A DNA stretch of 64,000 nt from assembly GCA_004835665.1 (NCBI GenBank), contig RBKR01000002.1, positions 1,736,001 through 1,800,000 on the forward strand, read 5' to 3'. Shown in pieces: positions 1 through 12,771 of this stretch (positions within the stretch are counted from its first letter, which is position 1; every line of letters starts with the position of its first letter). Both the position numbers and the translations under genes were made by a program. Below the pieces are notes generated by a model. The model worked only from the letters and a program-made list of their open reading frames with translations, ran no database searches and was not told where the DNA came from. The stretch comes from Phoma sp. XZ068. Taxonomy: Eukaryota > Ascomycota > Dothideomycetes > Pleosporales > Didymellaceae.

Positions 1-260
1 CGATTTGTAGGATACCCCTTAGTAGTGCTTAATGAATTGTTTGCAATGACAGCGGCATGTTAGCGGATTAAAGGAACCTTGGTGATGGTTGCGGAGATGA
101 TCTCGTGCGGAGTACTACGGCCACTCGGCGCTCTCATTGGCTACCAGCGCGTATCCCTGCAGCGGCACCCTCCAGACCCCTTGCAGTAGTTCCCCAATCT
201 CCACAATATGAGAACAAGAATCAAACACCACACTCGTTCAGCAGCTGCCACGCCGGCAAG

Positions 261-1507
261 ATGCCTCGCTTCTCAGCCCGCAACGCCATCGTCCTCGTCA
301 ACGTCTTCCTTCTTACTCTCCTATGCATACACCTTAAGACGGTGCTCTGGGACAAGAACCCGGGGCGCGCTATCAACGGCGCGGGCTCCCATTTCGCCGG
401 CCTCTACGAAGACGACGACGGATACGATGGTGGGAATGCGGACGATCGCGACGCCGTTCTTGGCTTGAACGGCATCAAGTCGGACGATGAGTGGAGGAGT
501 AGGGATGGCAAGATGCTGCAGGTCAATGGGGGATCTGCAGCCGATTTGGTGGGTGGGAAAGGTAGGAAAAAGGAGAAGAGGACAGCAGTCGTGGTGGCGA
601 GCCAGGCAAGCGAGAACGCGACGTGGATTGACGAGGCGTTTCCCAAGTGGGAGCAGAACATCTACCGGGTGGATGATCCGAGTGCGAAGTTGACGGTGCC
701 AAAGAATAAGGGGAGGGAGAGTATGGTGTATTTGACGTGCGTGCTCCTCTTTCAAATCTTTCTTCTGGTCAATCTGGACGTCAAAACTAACGTGTATAGC
801 TACATTATCGACAACTACGATAATCTGCCCAACAACATCCTCTTCATCCACCCCAACCGCTACCAATGGCACAATGACGACCCTGACTACGACGGCCTGC
901 CCATGCTGCGCCACTTCCAGCTGCCTTACCTCGAGGAACAAGGCTACGTCAACATCCGCTGCGCGTGGTCACTTGGCTGTCCCGCCGAAATCAAGCCGCT
1001 GGCTGAGGAGGGCGAACACAGAGAGGCAGTGCACGCGGGCGGCGACTATAAAAAGGCGTACCAGGTGCTGTTTCCTGGGAAGGAGGTTCCCAAGGAAGTG
1101 GGTGTCAGTTGTTGTGCGCAGTTTGCGGCAACGAGGGAGAAGATTAGGGAGAGGAAGAAGGAGGACTATGTGAGGTACAGGGAGTGGCTCGTAGGGACGG
1201 ACCTCGATGATAGTATCAGCGGGCGCGTGTTTGAATACTCATGGCACAGTAAGTTTTGACCCTTTTATGGAAGGGCTGGCGGCTGTACTGACGTGCTGGT
1301 GCAGTGGTTTTTGGCAAGGAACCTGTTCACTGTCCCAGTGCAAAGGATTGCTATTGCAAGGTCTTTGGTCTCTGTGACCTTACTTGCAAGGAGCCTGGCA
1401 GCTGCGAAAGGCGATACATTCTCCCACCATTCTCGAGTCTGCCGCAAGGCTGGCCCTTTGTGGGATGGAAGGGCGAGCCACGGAAGCGTATGGGCAGCGA
1501 AGAGTGA
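261..1507 (+). CDS. DUF3431 family type II membrane protein
   Basis: Three exons (261-736, 800-1248, 1305-1507) give 375 residues. The introns have GTGCGT and GTAAGT donors, and the first has a CTAAC branch site. The first intron is 63 nt and free of stops, so it can be mistaken for coding sequence. Removing it joins VYLT directly to YIIDNYDNLP. The N terminus is short and basic, followed by one hydrophobic segment at about residues 10-25 that looks like a signal anchor, then a low-complexity stalk. The conserved region starts near TAVVVAS and includes NILFIHPNRYQWHNDD and a C-terminal cysteine cluster (PSAKDCYCK, CKEPGSCERR). This matches the fungal DUF3431 family, whose biochemical role is unknown to me. 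A Golgi or secretory-pathway lumenal location is inferred from topology. The ATG at 261 was chosen because the reading frame upstream of it has no anchor-like features. Confidence 0.85.
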
Positions 1508-2871
1508 TTTTTCACTCTGCTCTCGATCTTACATTTCTACGACCAACTAGGCTCCCTACAGAGCCGTACATCGTGGACCCTCTGCTGGATTGCACCTCGT
1601 TATCTCGTAAGGTCGCTCAACCTGCAGTGGTGCACCGCTCTAGAGCGACCGTTCTCAAATCAGCCGGGCACACATTGCGACTTACGTTACCCTGGTACAC
1701 ACCACGTTCTACTCGCTTACTGTGGATTTCGATTCGCCTGAACCTTTTTGGACGGGGAACCAATCCGCGGCACGCTCAATATTCGTCTGCATAGTGCATC
1801 GTTGGGCGGGGTACCTTGGTACATCTGATACTCCTGGCAACATACCCGCTTCCCCGCTGCAGAGCCTTTACCTATTTGCACTTGGCTATCACAGTCCAAC
1901 ATATGCACCGGGGTTCGGCAAGGGGAAGGGCAAAGGGCCACTTTCATGAACTGAAAGTATGCGCGGCGTTGAAGTTTATCTGTCTGCTATGCAGTTCGTT
2001 GCATGTATACACATGGCATACAGCATACGGACCGATGCTCTCGTGAGCGACCGACTGGGGCCGGCCCGGAAACTGCCCAGGTCCCGTAGGCTGACGGCGT
2101 TACACCGTTAGGCTAGATCTTACCATGCATACACATCATGGAGGACCTCGCGGCACAGCAGACAGCACCAATCGCCGACTTCGCAGCAGGTCGAACTCCC
2201 GCGGCTTCGAGGTGATACGGCGTGCATTTTTGCTTCATCATTTTCAAGTGCTAATTGGAATGATGGGGACACAAGGCTGAGGCGGAGCAAATGATGTTTA
2301 CCGATTTCGCTAGCCTATTCCCTGTTTCGTACAGCAGAGCCTCATAAAGGGTCACAGACCATCAATTTACCACGTCTGGCGTCACCTGCTCTTTCTCCAT
2401 CACCACTAAAGCATCTCAAGCTTGCTGTTCTTTTGAACAACGAGTCTAACAACAGCTTTCCGTTGCATTGGGCAATTGGGCCTCACTTTGCTAACACTGG
2501 TCGCTCTCCTTATTTCCCAAGATTACACCATGAAAATTCAGCCTGATGCACTATCGCAATCCTAGTCTAAGCGGCTGTGAAGACGGAACCTCTTTCTCCA
2601 TTGTGTACGCCCTTGCACCATGGCCACGGTTCCACCTCCCCCGCCGCTAGTGCTTGCGCAGAGCCGCACTTGCGAGTCAAGAGAATGTCAATAGGCACCC
2701 TGGGTCAATTGAGTGATGGCCAGCAGTTCTGCTTCACAACTCAATGTTTGTAGTCGACAAACATACTGTCAGATATTATCATCCTTCACACCACCTAGCA
2801 GACGTAGTATCTATGTCAACGGTTTGGCTCGGCTACTCCCACCTTTATCAGTTCTTCCATACATTCCGCAG
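1508..2871. other. intergenic region, no gene seen
   Basis: This 1.36-kb gap separates the DUF3431 gene from the F-box gene. Reading frames inside it are short, overlap one another on both strands and lack domain-like sequence. I see no tRNA, repeat or splice-linked exon chain. It presumably holds the 3' end of the first gene and the promoter of the second. Confidence 0.5.
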
Positions 2872-4839
2872 ATGCGCGCTTTTGAGGCATTTCCATTCGA
2901 TGTCTTTTTCGAAATCAGCACGAAGCTCGATCTTGAAGATGTCGTGCACCTATCCCAAACATGCCGCCATCTGAGAGCATTGCTACTTAACGATACCGTG
3001 GCACACCGCCTAATCGAGGTGAGATACACTGAACCATATACATCTACACCTGAGTAACATCCAACTCAGACTCGCCACTCATATACCGAAGAAGCCCGAA
3101 GAGCGCGCCAGAAACTTGTTACTTATGGAGAAGCTCTCTGTGCAATATACGACAGGCGACATGCTTTCTCGATCGCGCAACCTTTATCAGCTAGAGTTGT
3201 TGGTCAAGGAAGCTCGTTCCTTTATCGACAAGGCGTTTTATGCGTACAAAAAGGTGACACCGTCATCATTTCAGATCTGCGCTATGGCATCCCTACCGTT
3301 CTGATTAACATCTCCCGTGTTTTCAACCCGGAAAACGCCGAAGAACGCGGCGAATCTTATAAAATGATGTATTACAGTGATGGGATTCTCGCAATCCATG
3401 TTACGAATCGGGGCCACAACGAAAGCTCCCTAAAATTTATAAACACGAAACATAAATTGCCCGACTCTGAGAGAGGCGTGGGCTTCATTTCACTGGGTCT
3501 CACCAGCTCGAGGCTTTTTGTTCGTCATACAGCGCAGTATGTGTGTTTCGGCACGCATACTGGCACTGGAAGCGACGGACACCGTAAATGGATAATTCAT
3601 ACTTGTAATATGAATTTCGTCAAGTCGAATATCGAGATTGGTAACGTGGAGCTGAGCAAACTCCTCTTGGATGACTTCCACGGCAACGACATCGGTTCAA
3701 CAGTTGCTTTTGAAATTAATGATGGGCACTTCTATGCCGTTTCGAACCAGGGTACTTATGAAGTCGAAGAGGTGGATTGGACATCTTTCTACCACTGCGT
3801 CCGGTTTCCGCTCGATAGACCCGTCGAGGAAGCTACGCAAAAAGATGCAAGGGTTTACCGGCGCCAGCATGCGGAAGGCGCCATACACGACTCTTGGACC
3901 GATCTAACACTTCAACATGACGAGCGGACAAACGACCTCTTCATTGTCGAGTCTAGGCGTGAGTGGGTTGGAGCGTCGTCGAAGCAAGCCAGGACATTCT
4001 ACACATCCCGCATCAGCTTCGCCATGCCAGAAACGACATATCCTTCATGGGAAGGCGACTCTTTAGGATACGACATTGCGCCGCCCCTTCCTCTGCCTGA
4101 AGACGACATCCTAACGACTGTTCTTGATTCGTCGCACAGTGCCAACTACATGCCCACTCCCAAGCAATATAGCTGGGCACGACACCCTGAATTGCCCTCA
4201 ACCATGCCTCTCCAACCGAGTCCACGGTCTTTTATCCTTGCAAGGACAAAGTTTCGGGCATACAACTACTCATGCTCCGCCTTCTTGGATCTTGTCGAAG
4301 ACGGACAATGCTGTCCGAACAGTCCACCAGCCGCGGTCCCTTGTCTCAGACTGAGAATAGGGAGCCGTCGATTCGCACCAACTGACGATCTGTTCGGCTA
4401 CGAAGATGGACGAAACGCATCTGATCATACTTTCACATCAGGTAGCCCTCGTGGCGAGCATGTACGATTTGCAGATGACACGCAGTACCGATACACCCCG
4501 ATCCGTATGTGGCCTCCTCAGCCTTCGAGATGCCCCTGCTCTGCACGTCTGCATGACATTATGAACCCTGATGTCAGACCTAATCTTGGAATGGGCTCAA
4601 GTCAGAAAACTATCACGGCGGTGTCTGATGAGAGGAGTATTGTGTACATGGTCAAACCAAGCAAGGCCTACAGCTACGAATCTGCGAGTGGTGACAGGGC
4701 CGATAGCGACCTTGGTACGATTGTGCTGGTAGATTTTGGTCGCTCGTCAATGCCAACCTCGTCTTCGACAACTGATGAACTGCGCTGGGATTGGGCGCCC
4801 GGGCAAGAGAGGCGATGCAGGAGCGGCACGTGTCGTTAG
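2872..4839 (+). CDS. F-box protein
   Basis: Two exons (2872-3018 and 3070-4839) separated by a 51-nt intron give 638 residues. The first 49 residues form an F-box: FEAFPFDVFFEIS followed by LDLEDVVHLSQTCRHLR, with the usual leucine and proline spacing. F-box proteins recruit substrates to SCF ubiquitin ligases through Skp1, and this is the expected role. The rest is a long region rich in beta-strand-like stretches (GQGSSFLYRQGVLCVQKGD, GILAIHV, YVCFGTH) that probably forms the substrate-binding or WD/kelch-like part, but I cannot name its fold. The C terminus is a polar tail. The splice junction is phase 0, and the frame stays open through exon 2 for 590 codons. The intergenic region downstream is convergent with phospholipase D. 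Confidence 0.75.
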
Positions 4840-5315
4840 ATTACGCAGCACGGCTCGGGAGTCTGGATCGGAATACGAAGGCACTTGAGCCTCAGAAGGC
4901 AAGTCATTATGGTTTGCGTTGCTGCGCACCATGTTTGTCTGCCTTGGGCTGCCATGCATAGACGGTTCGGCTGGTTGATTTCGTGTGTATGTGCTGGCAG
5001 GGCTGCATGCCCGGTCCGGTGATCAGGCTGAAGATGGGGATAAGGTCCTTCCCCGCAAGGGGGAGGCTGACATGGCGCGTAGGGCGGTACAATATTTTAG
5101 GATGGCGTACACAAAAATCTGTAAGCAGTTTTGGTAATCGACTATGTGTGACGTGGGTCAGCGTGGGCTTTAATAGTGTACGTGTCGACACGACACAGAG
5201 ATCACCAACGCTTTCAACATTCGAGCAACAATGAATATGTGCATTTAAGTCGTCATTCGTATATTCAAGAAAATGCCACCAGCACAGATGCTGACCAATC
5301 GTCCTCTTTGTACAT
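4840..5315. other. convergent intergenic region
   Basis: This 476-bp stretch lies between the 3' ends of the F-box gene and the phospholipase D gene. It should hold the two 3' untranslated regions and polyadenylation signals. No further gene is visible. Confidence 0.5.
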
Positions 5316-8300
5316 CTAAGTGTAGAGCTCCTCCGTCAAGGCATTCAGACCCACACCTTCCTTTGCAATATCCTCCTCCTTCAAGAACAGCAACGGCATC
5401 TCCACAAGCGTACCCCTAATTGTACTCAAAACCTCCTTGACTTCCCTCACACCCTGCTCGCCCTGGCTGAAGTTCTCAGCCACAACGTGTCCCCACTTGT
5501 ACAAGCTGGGCTTCTTGTTCTCCTTATCCTGCTGCGACTGGCCAAAGAAGCGAGAGTAATAGTCGTCGTACTGCTTCCAGTTGCGCACCTCATCCGAGGG
5601 GACGGGGTGGAAGATTTTGCCGAAGGCCTGCGTGTTGGAGTTTGCGCGGATGTTCCAGAGGTTTTGGAATTCGTCGGAGAGCGGGTCCGCAACCTGGGTG
5701 TCCATTTCCGAACCCCAGTCGTAAACCTGTGGGGTGGTGACGGGCTGCCAGTTGTCGTCGACAGCGTCAATGGGCTGGTGCTTGAGCAGGCCAAGGTGCT
5801 TGCGGAAGATCTCACGTCGTAGTGACGCGGCGAAGCGGGAGACCGGGTAGGGCCTGCCGTCCATGGTGGAGTCGACCATATCGGGGTCGCGGATGATGAT
5901 TGCGATTTCTGAGTCGTGGTCGCCAAGCTGAGAGCGGTCGTTTAGGTTGGCGGAGCCGCAAATTACGGTCGTGTCGTCGGCGATTAGGAGCTTGCTGTGG
6001 ATGTAAAGTTCCTCGCTAACGAACGCGTCCATCTCGTCGACTGCGCCGCCCTCCCAAGGGACGTTGCGGATGTCCTCGCCGTTGAGCATGTAGCACTCGC
6101 AGACTGAATCCCAGCGACCGTCTCCGAGACCTTGACGGCCGCCGATCTTTGAGGCTTCTTGCTGGTAGCGGGTGTAGTCGGACTGCCTGCCATCATTGGG
6201 AGGGCCCCCAGAACCGGCATCCATCTCATATGCCTGTTGTTGAGGGGGACGGCCACCACCGTCCATCTCGTAGACACCATACTCAGCTGTGGGCGGAGGA
6301 CGGTAAGCTTGGTAGTCGCGAGCACCTTCGTGTGCAACGTCGAAGCCTTCACTAGCCTGTCCGTATGATACGCCGGAGCGCTGCTCGGCTTCCTGCATGA
6401 CCTTGCTGGCATTGATGCGATCGTAGCTGCGAAGGTTGTAGAACCTGATGTAATCCATGGGGTTGAAGCCAGCCTTTGCGATCTCCTCGTAGATGGAGTG
6501 TCCACCTCGGTTGATAGAGTCATACTGAAACTCCATGATAGCCCGCGTACCCAGAGCTTCATCAAGCTTCAGATCACCTGCAAAGGCGGGTACAGCTGGG
6601 ATGACTATAATCATCTTGTACTTCTCGCCGTTGCGAGCAGCACGGATGATACGCTCGACAATGGCAGCACCAACCTGGTTCTTAATCGGGCGTTGCTTGT
6701 CTCCAGTAGCTGTGATGAAGAATTGGTTTTCGATGTAGACAAAGTGTTGGCTGTTCCTGATCGTCTCAACGTAGGCGTTTTGAATCGAGTGCTAACGTTG
6801 TTAGTCGGGAGAACTCAAAGTTGCAAATGTCCACCTACCTCAATGGCAATGTTGTGGCTCCATTTCGCGGCGCTACGAGTGATCTGACAATCAACATTGG
6901 CCCTCTGCGCACCGTGTTCCGCGTGTGACTGATACTGCTGCTGCTGTTGGTGATGGCCACCGTAGTGTTCTTGGTACTCCTCGTTGACGCGGTTATACAT
7001 CTTCTGGCGGAACCCGCCACCACGACCAAATAGACCTCGTTCGCCCTCTTCACCGTCGCCACCAAATCCTCGAGATCCTTCCTCGCCTTCAAGTTCGCGC
7101 TGCTGAGGAGCTGGGTACTCGCCACCCTGTTGAGCACCACTTGCGGTGTCTGGGAGCCTCTGGTATCTAGTCGCCTTGTGCGAGTACTTCTCGTCATAGA
7201 TGAAATTCCAGCGTTGTGTGAAGTGCGTGCGGAGATCCTGAACTACTGGACCGCGCAAGCAGAGCGCTACGTCAGACCATCCCATGCGAGAGCTCTGTGT
7301 CCTGTCGAGCTTGTTCTCCTCCCAATGGTCAACCGCGGCGAAGTCTGAGCAGACGTTAGTTTTGTGTTCTACGCAAGCGTCGTAAATTTGTTTCGTTGCT
7401 TCTTACCTAGCATTCGAGCGTTGTTGAAGTCCTGTCCAGGGAACACGATTCGATCGAGACTACCTGGATGGGCATCCGCGATTGGGTGAGAGTTCGTGTC
7501 CCATCTTCCGTAGCAGAGATCCAAACCTCCCATAAAGGCAATTGTTCCGTCGACCAGACAAAGCTTCTCGTGGTGCGCCCAGTAGAGTACAGTATCGCCG
7601 GTGGAACCGTAGATGCTCTTGAGGCCGTCCAGCGGGAGCTGAGCAATATTTGCGGGCGAAAACGTCATGTTTTTGATAGATTTGAAAAACTGCCCTGACA
7701 GGACAGCAGCATCTGGCGTATGGTCGGGGTGCCTGAAGACACCAATATTCGCATGGAGATCCTCCAAGTGGTGCTTCGTGTGTGCGCTAGAGACTGTGAT
7801 AGGTGGTGCGATCAGCGGGGATGTCCTTTCCACTTCTTCGAGAGATTTGAATATGACATCGAGACCGACTCGAGTGAGGCCTTTGGTAATGGGGTCCGCA
7901 GAGTGTGGTAAAAGAGAATGGAGATAATTGGGCAGCAATGGATTCAACTTACGCGTCAAAGCCTGCGTGACTTCTTTGTAGACTATGATATTGACCCTGA
8001 CTCCCCGTTCGGCAGCGGCCACAAGCATTCGGTCGACCCGGTACTGTTGGTTCTTGGCTGGAGGTCGTCGAAGGTAGAGCTCGGGAGACAGCCACCAGTC
8101 CAGGATCCAGACTGATTCGCGAGCTTGCTCCAATGCAACCGAAACGGCGTGCATGTAAGAAGCTCCATCGACATACCACTTGGTGTCGTTGCCATGGCGC
8201 TCAGGAGCAAAGCTCAAGAAGCGATGCTGGTTGTGGTATTCTTGTCCGGGCTGCGGTTCACCCTGTTGCTGTTGTTGTGCCTGAGCAGGCTCGTCGTTCT

Positions 8301-8757
8301 TTCCCGAGAAGGAATCTTTGAGGTCGGCGCTAAGTTTGTGGACCTCCTTGTGGAGCTTGTCGAAGAGGAAGGACATGCCGCCTGAATTGGAGGAGCCTTG
8401 TTGAGGCTGCGAATTCTAGCAAAATGTATCAGACAAAAGGTTGTGCGTCGAAGAGATCGAGCAGCAGGCTTGATAGCAGCAGCGGGAGCTCAGCAAGGAT
8501 AGCAGCAGGCTAAGATGCAAGTAGACGGAGACGGCGAGGGGCTAGCCAGGCTCCATAGCGCCTCTTGCAAGCCTGAAACTGCGCATTATGCACACCGAGT
8601 ACTGATGACAGCATTGTGGCCGACGAAAAGCACATACCTCCTTCTTGCCTCCAAAGAAGCGCCGTCCCATGTCTCCAATCATGCCTCGGTCTCCTTCTTG
8701 CTCCGCGCCCTGGCCATGATAGTCACCGTACGCCAGGTCATCGTCTCGACGCGACAT
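5316..8757 (-). CDS. phospholipase D (two HKD motifs)
   Basis: Five exons on the minus strand (8757-8638, 8415-7953, 7793-7407, 7344-6839, 6791-5316) give about 983 residues. The enzyme hydrolyses phosphatidylcholine-type lipids to phosphatidic acid. Both catalytic HxKxxxxD motifs are present: HEKLCLVD near residue 270 followed by GGLDLCYGRWD, and HSKLLIAD near residue 755 followed by GSANLNDRS. YIENQFFIT precedes the second half. No PX or PH domain is seen, unlike yeast Spo14. A long glutamine- and glycine-rich insertion interrupts the second half. The second intron (7952-7794) is 159 nt, a multiple of three and free of stops. I removed it because the family continuity VTQALT-LSSAHTKHH is restored exactly; a retained form would add 53 residues. 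The acceptor of exon 2 could also be 9 nt further on, at 8406. Confidence 0.88.
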
Positions 8758-9391
8758 CGTGAATGATAGGGAAGCTTCTTAGCTGCGTCAATCCCTATCA
8801 ATGCTTGAGTGTCTTGTGGTGGGGGGTTGCGCTGCGAAGCTCGAAGCGGTGATGACGCGGGGTCCGCTCGAGACCCTGAAAGGTGGGGCAGTAACGGGAT
8901 CAACAGGGAAGGCGCAGCAGCTGAGACATTGCACCGTTGCCAACAAACTGGTGTATGCGCAACATGAGAGCTGAGTCGTGAAGTCAACAAACAAAGCCTG
9001 CACCCTCCTTAATGCCGCCTTCTCACTACGGCTGTCCTTCGGCTCCTGATGGTGAGCTTGAGCTCTTCGCTCCCCCGCACAAGGATAAGCTCCCGTCCAA
9101 CTCACGCGCCGTCGGCTTCTTAGCCCTGCCGCGTAGGCATGTCAGATAATCGTGGAGACTCCTCGCGGTACCTCCAGGCCCAGATCACTTTTCAGCGACC
9201 TTATAGATTTATACCATAGTAGGTTCGGACTGATGGCTCCAAGACGCTGCAGGTGCGGAGATGGTACGTCATTGTAGATCAATCTGTATAGACCTAGCAA
9301 TCAAACAGCTCGAACATCCCCTCTTATCTTCCCCTCCCCGCCCAACCTGCAGACGTACAGTAGTCCTATATCCACGAATAGCTCTTCGATC
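8758..9391. other. divergent promoter region (phospholipase D / cyanase)
   Basis: This 634-bp region separates two divergently transcribed genes. It should hold both promoters. I see no clear regulatory motif that I would defend and no other gene. Confidence 0.45.
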
Positions 9392-10105
9392 ATGCCCTCC
9401 GTCTCTCGTCTTGCAGTTTCTGCTCGTTTCGCATCTCGCGCAATTATCCCCTCCACGGCTTCATTGCGACCAGCAGCATTCACAGCTTCCAGGTGCTTTC
9501 ATTCAACACCAGTGAACATGTCTCAGCACCCAATTGCGACTCTCCAGGTACGAACAAAGTCTAGCACCGACTGAAGCATAACTGATAACCTCCAGGAGGA
9601 TCTAATCCCCCGGCTGCCCCCATCCTCCCCAACCCTCTTTGAGGCCAAGAAGAAGAAGAACCTCAGCTTCGAAGCCATTGCGAAAGAAGTTGGCCGGGAC
9701 GAAGTGGCAATTGCCGCTCTCTTCTATGGCCAAGCAATGGCCTCGCCCGAAGACATCCAGAAGCTATCCAAGGTCCTGGATATCCCTACAGAAATCCTCG
9801 AGTCGCAACTTTCGGGATTCCCAGACCGTGGCCGATCTCTCGAGATGCCGCCAAAAGACCCTCTTGTGTATCGCCTGTATGAAATTGTACAGAACTACGG
9901 TTACGCCTACAAGGCAGTATTGAACGAGAAGTTTGGCGATGGCATTATGAGTGCGATCTCATTCTCGACAAAGGTGGAGAAGGAGACCGACGAGAAGGGC
10001 GAGTGGGCGAAGATTACACTGAGGGGCAAGTGGTATGTATCGCCGTGCTTGTGAAACAATGTGCTATGCTAATTTTGCACCAGGTTGCCTTACTCGCGAT
10101 TCTAG
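9392..10105 (+). CDS. cyn1: cyanate hydratase (cyanase), possible mitochondrial form
   Basis: Three exons (9392-9547, 9596-10032, 10084-10105) give 204 residues from the first ATG, or 162 from a second in-frame ATG at 9518, which is the usual fungal cyanase length. Cyanase converts cyanate and bicarbonate to carbon dioxide and ammonia. The catalytic core is intact: YRLYE holds the Arg and Glu, and EKFGDGIMSAIS holds the Ser of the Arg-Glu-Ser triad. The protein ends with the family-typical WLPYSRF encoded partly by a tiny third exon. The 42-residue extension from the first ATG is rich in Arg, Ser and Ala, lacks acidic residues and ends RCFHSTPV, which resembles a mitochondrial presequence with its cleavage site. 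Both starts may be used. Confidence 0.92.
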
Positions 10106-10704
10106 ATCTCCATATTTGACTTAAATACATGGAATACAAGTGCTCACATGATCAAACGTCATTTGTACTCTCATATATCGTGGTCATCCTATCATTTATA
10201 GCTTGAGAAGGCTTCAATGTCGTTGGGCGGACTGTTTCTTTCTCAGAGGTGTGCAGAGTCTCTCGGCTCTACACTATCCTATTTCTACACGAGTTGTTTA
10301 GGTGCCTGCTTTTGCAGCCGCAAACCCAGCGCTCTTGCCCCAAACACGCAGCTCTCTTCCCTCAATCTCTCTCTCACCTCACCCTCCTGCCGTTCGCACT
10401 AGTCTGCCCCGAAACAATTTGCCCAGGCTCCTATCACTCTAAACTCTATCACCTCAGATCAGGTTGCAGCTTTCTCGTGCTAAATCTTCGCCGATTGCTT
10501 GTATATCTAACCCCAAACAACCTACGTTCAAGTGAATCTTTTACGACGCTCATTAGCATCAGAACGAGCAAGGCTGCCACAGTTCAGCTGAGTTCGTCTC
10601 CTAACGCGGCCCTTCATCTGCGACGTAAGTTGACATCTCCAGTCGATCGCGAAGCATCGTTGACCAACACCATAGACAAGTACGACCACCTTGATAGGTC
10701 CATC
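10106..10704. other. intergenic region upstream of the zinc-finger gene
   Basis: This region of about 600 bp is pyrimidine-rich toward its right end (many CTCT and CCTC runs), as is common in fungal promoters and 5' leaders. A reading frame in phase with the zinc-finger gene extends upstream from 10705 to 10249 but has no domain-like content, so I treat it as leader. Confidence 0.4.
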
Positions 10705-12193
10705 ATGCCGGCGATTGTGGATCCGGGTAGAGTCAAGTGCACATACGTAGACTGCGGGTTGCATTTTGAGACCGAGAAGGATATGAAGAGACACAAGAAG
10801 TACGACGACGACCATGATTACTGCCACAAGTGCGACGAGGACTTCGACACGTACGATGACCTGGCACATCACAAGATCTTCCGACCAGACATGCACAACA
10901 AGGCTTGCCGCGTGTGTGGTCAAGAATTCAAGTCCGAGTCTGGCCTAAAGCGTCATATTGAGCTTGTACGCATACCATTTTCGCAAACAGTCAAGTATTG
11001 ATACATTTTAGTTACACAAGATTGACCAGAAGCTGACTTGCATCGGCTGTCACAAGTCCTTCTACAGAGCCTGCCTTTTCATTGAGCACCTCGAGTTCGG
11101 TTACTGCGACGTCATCTCTGCCTCCCAGTTCCAAGGCCACATCGTACACAAGCACCTGGTCACGGCGCTGTTGAAGGATGGTTCTGCTTATGCTCGCTTT
11201 CAGGCCAAGCAAGCCAAGTTCGAAGCAGCTCACGGTGACTTCGAAGAAGAAGGCGGTGTCTGTCTCGAGGATTCTCTGGAAAGAGATGAGGAGATTGAGG
11301 AGGTCAAGTTTGCTGCTCTGGAACCCGTTGTGTCCAACGTAGCTCCGCCCGCCGCAGCTGTCCCCTATCCTCCACTCCCTTCGCATGTTCGTGCTTCTGG
11401 GTACAATGTCTGCGAGGTCGCCTCTACTATTGCTGCCATGTCAGTCAACGATGACGACGGTACTAGTACTGTACTTGGCTCGCGAAGTTCCGGCCCGCAG
11501 TCTGTGTATGGCAGCTCATCGTACGCCGCATCTACAGCAACTGGCCGCCAGCTCAAAGTATGGGGCGGTCGCAACGACAAGACGGCTAGCAGTACCCTGT
11601 TTCCCAATGCCAAACCCACGCCAGTCACCAAAGAGTTCTCCGTTGCCGCACATGACGAGCATATGGAGCGGGAGCATGGCATCAACATCATGAAGTCACG
11701 TTTCTGGGACCCTCTCAGCACCGACTGGAATCCAGAGCGCTTTTACGACTCTGTCATCGACAAGTACAACTGTCCTTTCGTCTGTGAGTTGACCTTTGCC
11801 ACGCCGGCCGACCTCAACAGACACATCAACAGCGATCACCGACTCACCCGCATGAAGTGCCCGTCATGCCTCAAGTACTTCAATTCAGTTACGGCGCTGG
11901 TGGCGCATTGCGAGAGTCGCGGAGCAAGGTGCCAGATCAACAAATCTGACGACTTCAACCTCTTCCTTGACCGCATCTCCGGCGGCTTCCTTGGTGTCAA
12001 CGAGAAGGTTCGCCCCGACCACCTCAACAACCCCACGGTCATGCTCACCGATCCGGATACGGGTAGGATGGAGCGATACAAGCCGCCTGTCGCGTCGTAC
12101 CTCCAGTACATGGTCACCAAGCCTCCAGACTGGAAGGAGCCAACCAAGCCCGGCGTCCAGATTGGATTCGCCATGCAACAGGGCCAGTGGTGA
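10705..12193 (+). CDS. C2H2-type zinc-finger protein
   Basis: Two exons (10705-10965, 11012-12193) give 480 residues. The first 130 residues carry several C2H2-like fingers in series: CTYVDCGLHF...KRHKK, YCHKCDEDFDTYDDLAHHK, CRVCGQEFKSESGLKRH and, across the splice junction, LTCIGCHKSFYRACLFIEH. A serine/threonine-rich linker follows. A second cluster near residues 350-410 reads CPFVCELTFATPADLNRH and CPSCLKYFNSVTALVAH. The protein is probably nucleic-acid binding, but no DNA target or process can be inferred. The C-terminal stretch (VKPPDWKEPTKPGVQIGFAM-like) is characteristic of a fungal zinc-finger family of unknown role. The intron is 46 nt and phase 0. Confidence 0.8.
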
Positions 12194-12771
12194 AGGCTGG
12201 AGTATACTGGGGGCAGTTTGGCGAATACGACAACTGACTGGGAGTAAAAGCAGGCATATGAACATGTTTTTCTTCTTTTGAGAGATGTGATAATGGATAT
12301 CTGGTGTCTGTGGCGTGACGAGGGACGACTCTAGGCCTCCAACTCGAGAGCGGAGTGGACGGCACACTGTGAAGCTATGCCCTAGCTTGAAGAATCCATT
12401 GGAAAATCTGTCTTCCATCCATATGGTGCACATGAATCACAACATACTTGTACCCACCTGCAACTCAAGCAACCTTGTTTCACAGGTCATTCAGACTGTT
12501 GAAGGGAATGCCTAACACCTATCCAAAGCGCAAGGCAAGGCCGTATCGCATTACTGTTTACTTTGCCGGCTCGCTCGCCGCCAATGCTAAGATATATGTA
12601 CCAACGCTCGCTGATGCAAAGATATACCAACGCCTAGCTGTATGCAAGATCCTGCTGGTCCTAATCCGTCCTAATCCCAAGCGTGCTCGTCTTGAATCAA
12701 AGAACAGTGGTATATAACTTCATATCCATGCTCAATCATATTGTACTTTTCACTCCAAGTTTACTCATTTC
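12194..12771. other. convergent intergenic region
   Basis: This 578-bp stretch lies between the zinc-finger gene and the 3' end of the rhomboid gene. No gene or repeat is recognisable. Confidence 0.45.

Noticed and set aside
105..260. N-terminal extension of the DUF3431 gene
   Set aside because: The open frame upstream of 261 begins with GTG and would hide the signal anchor. The ATG at 261 gives a normal type II protein.
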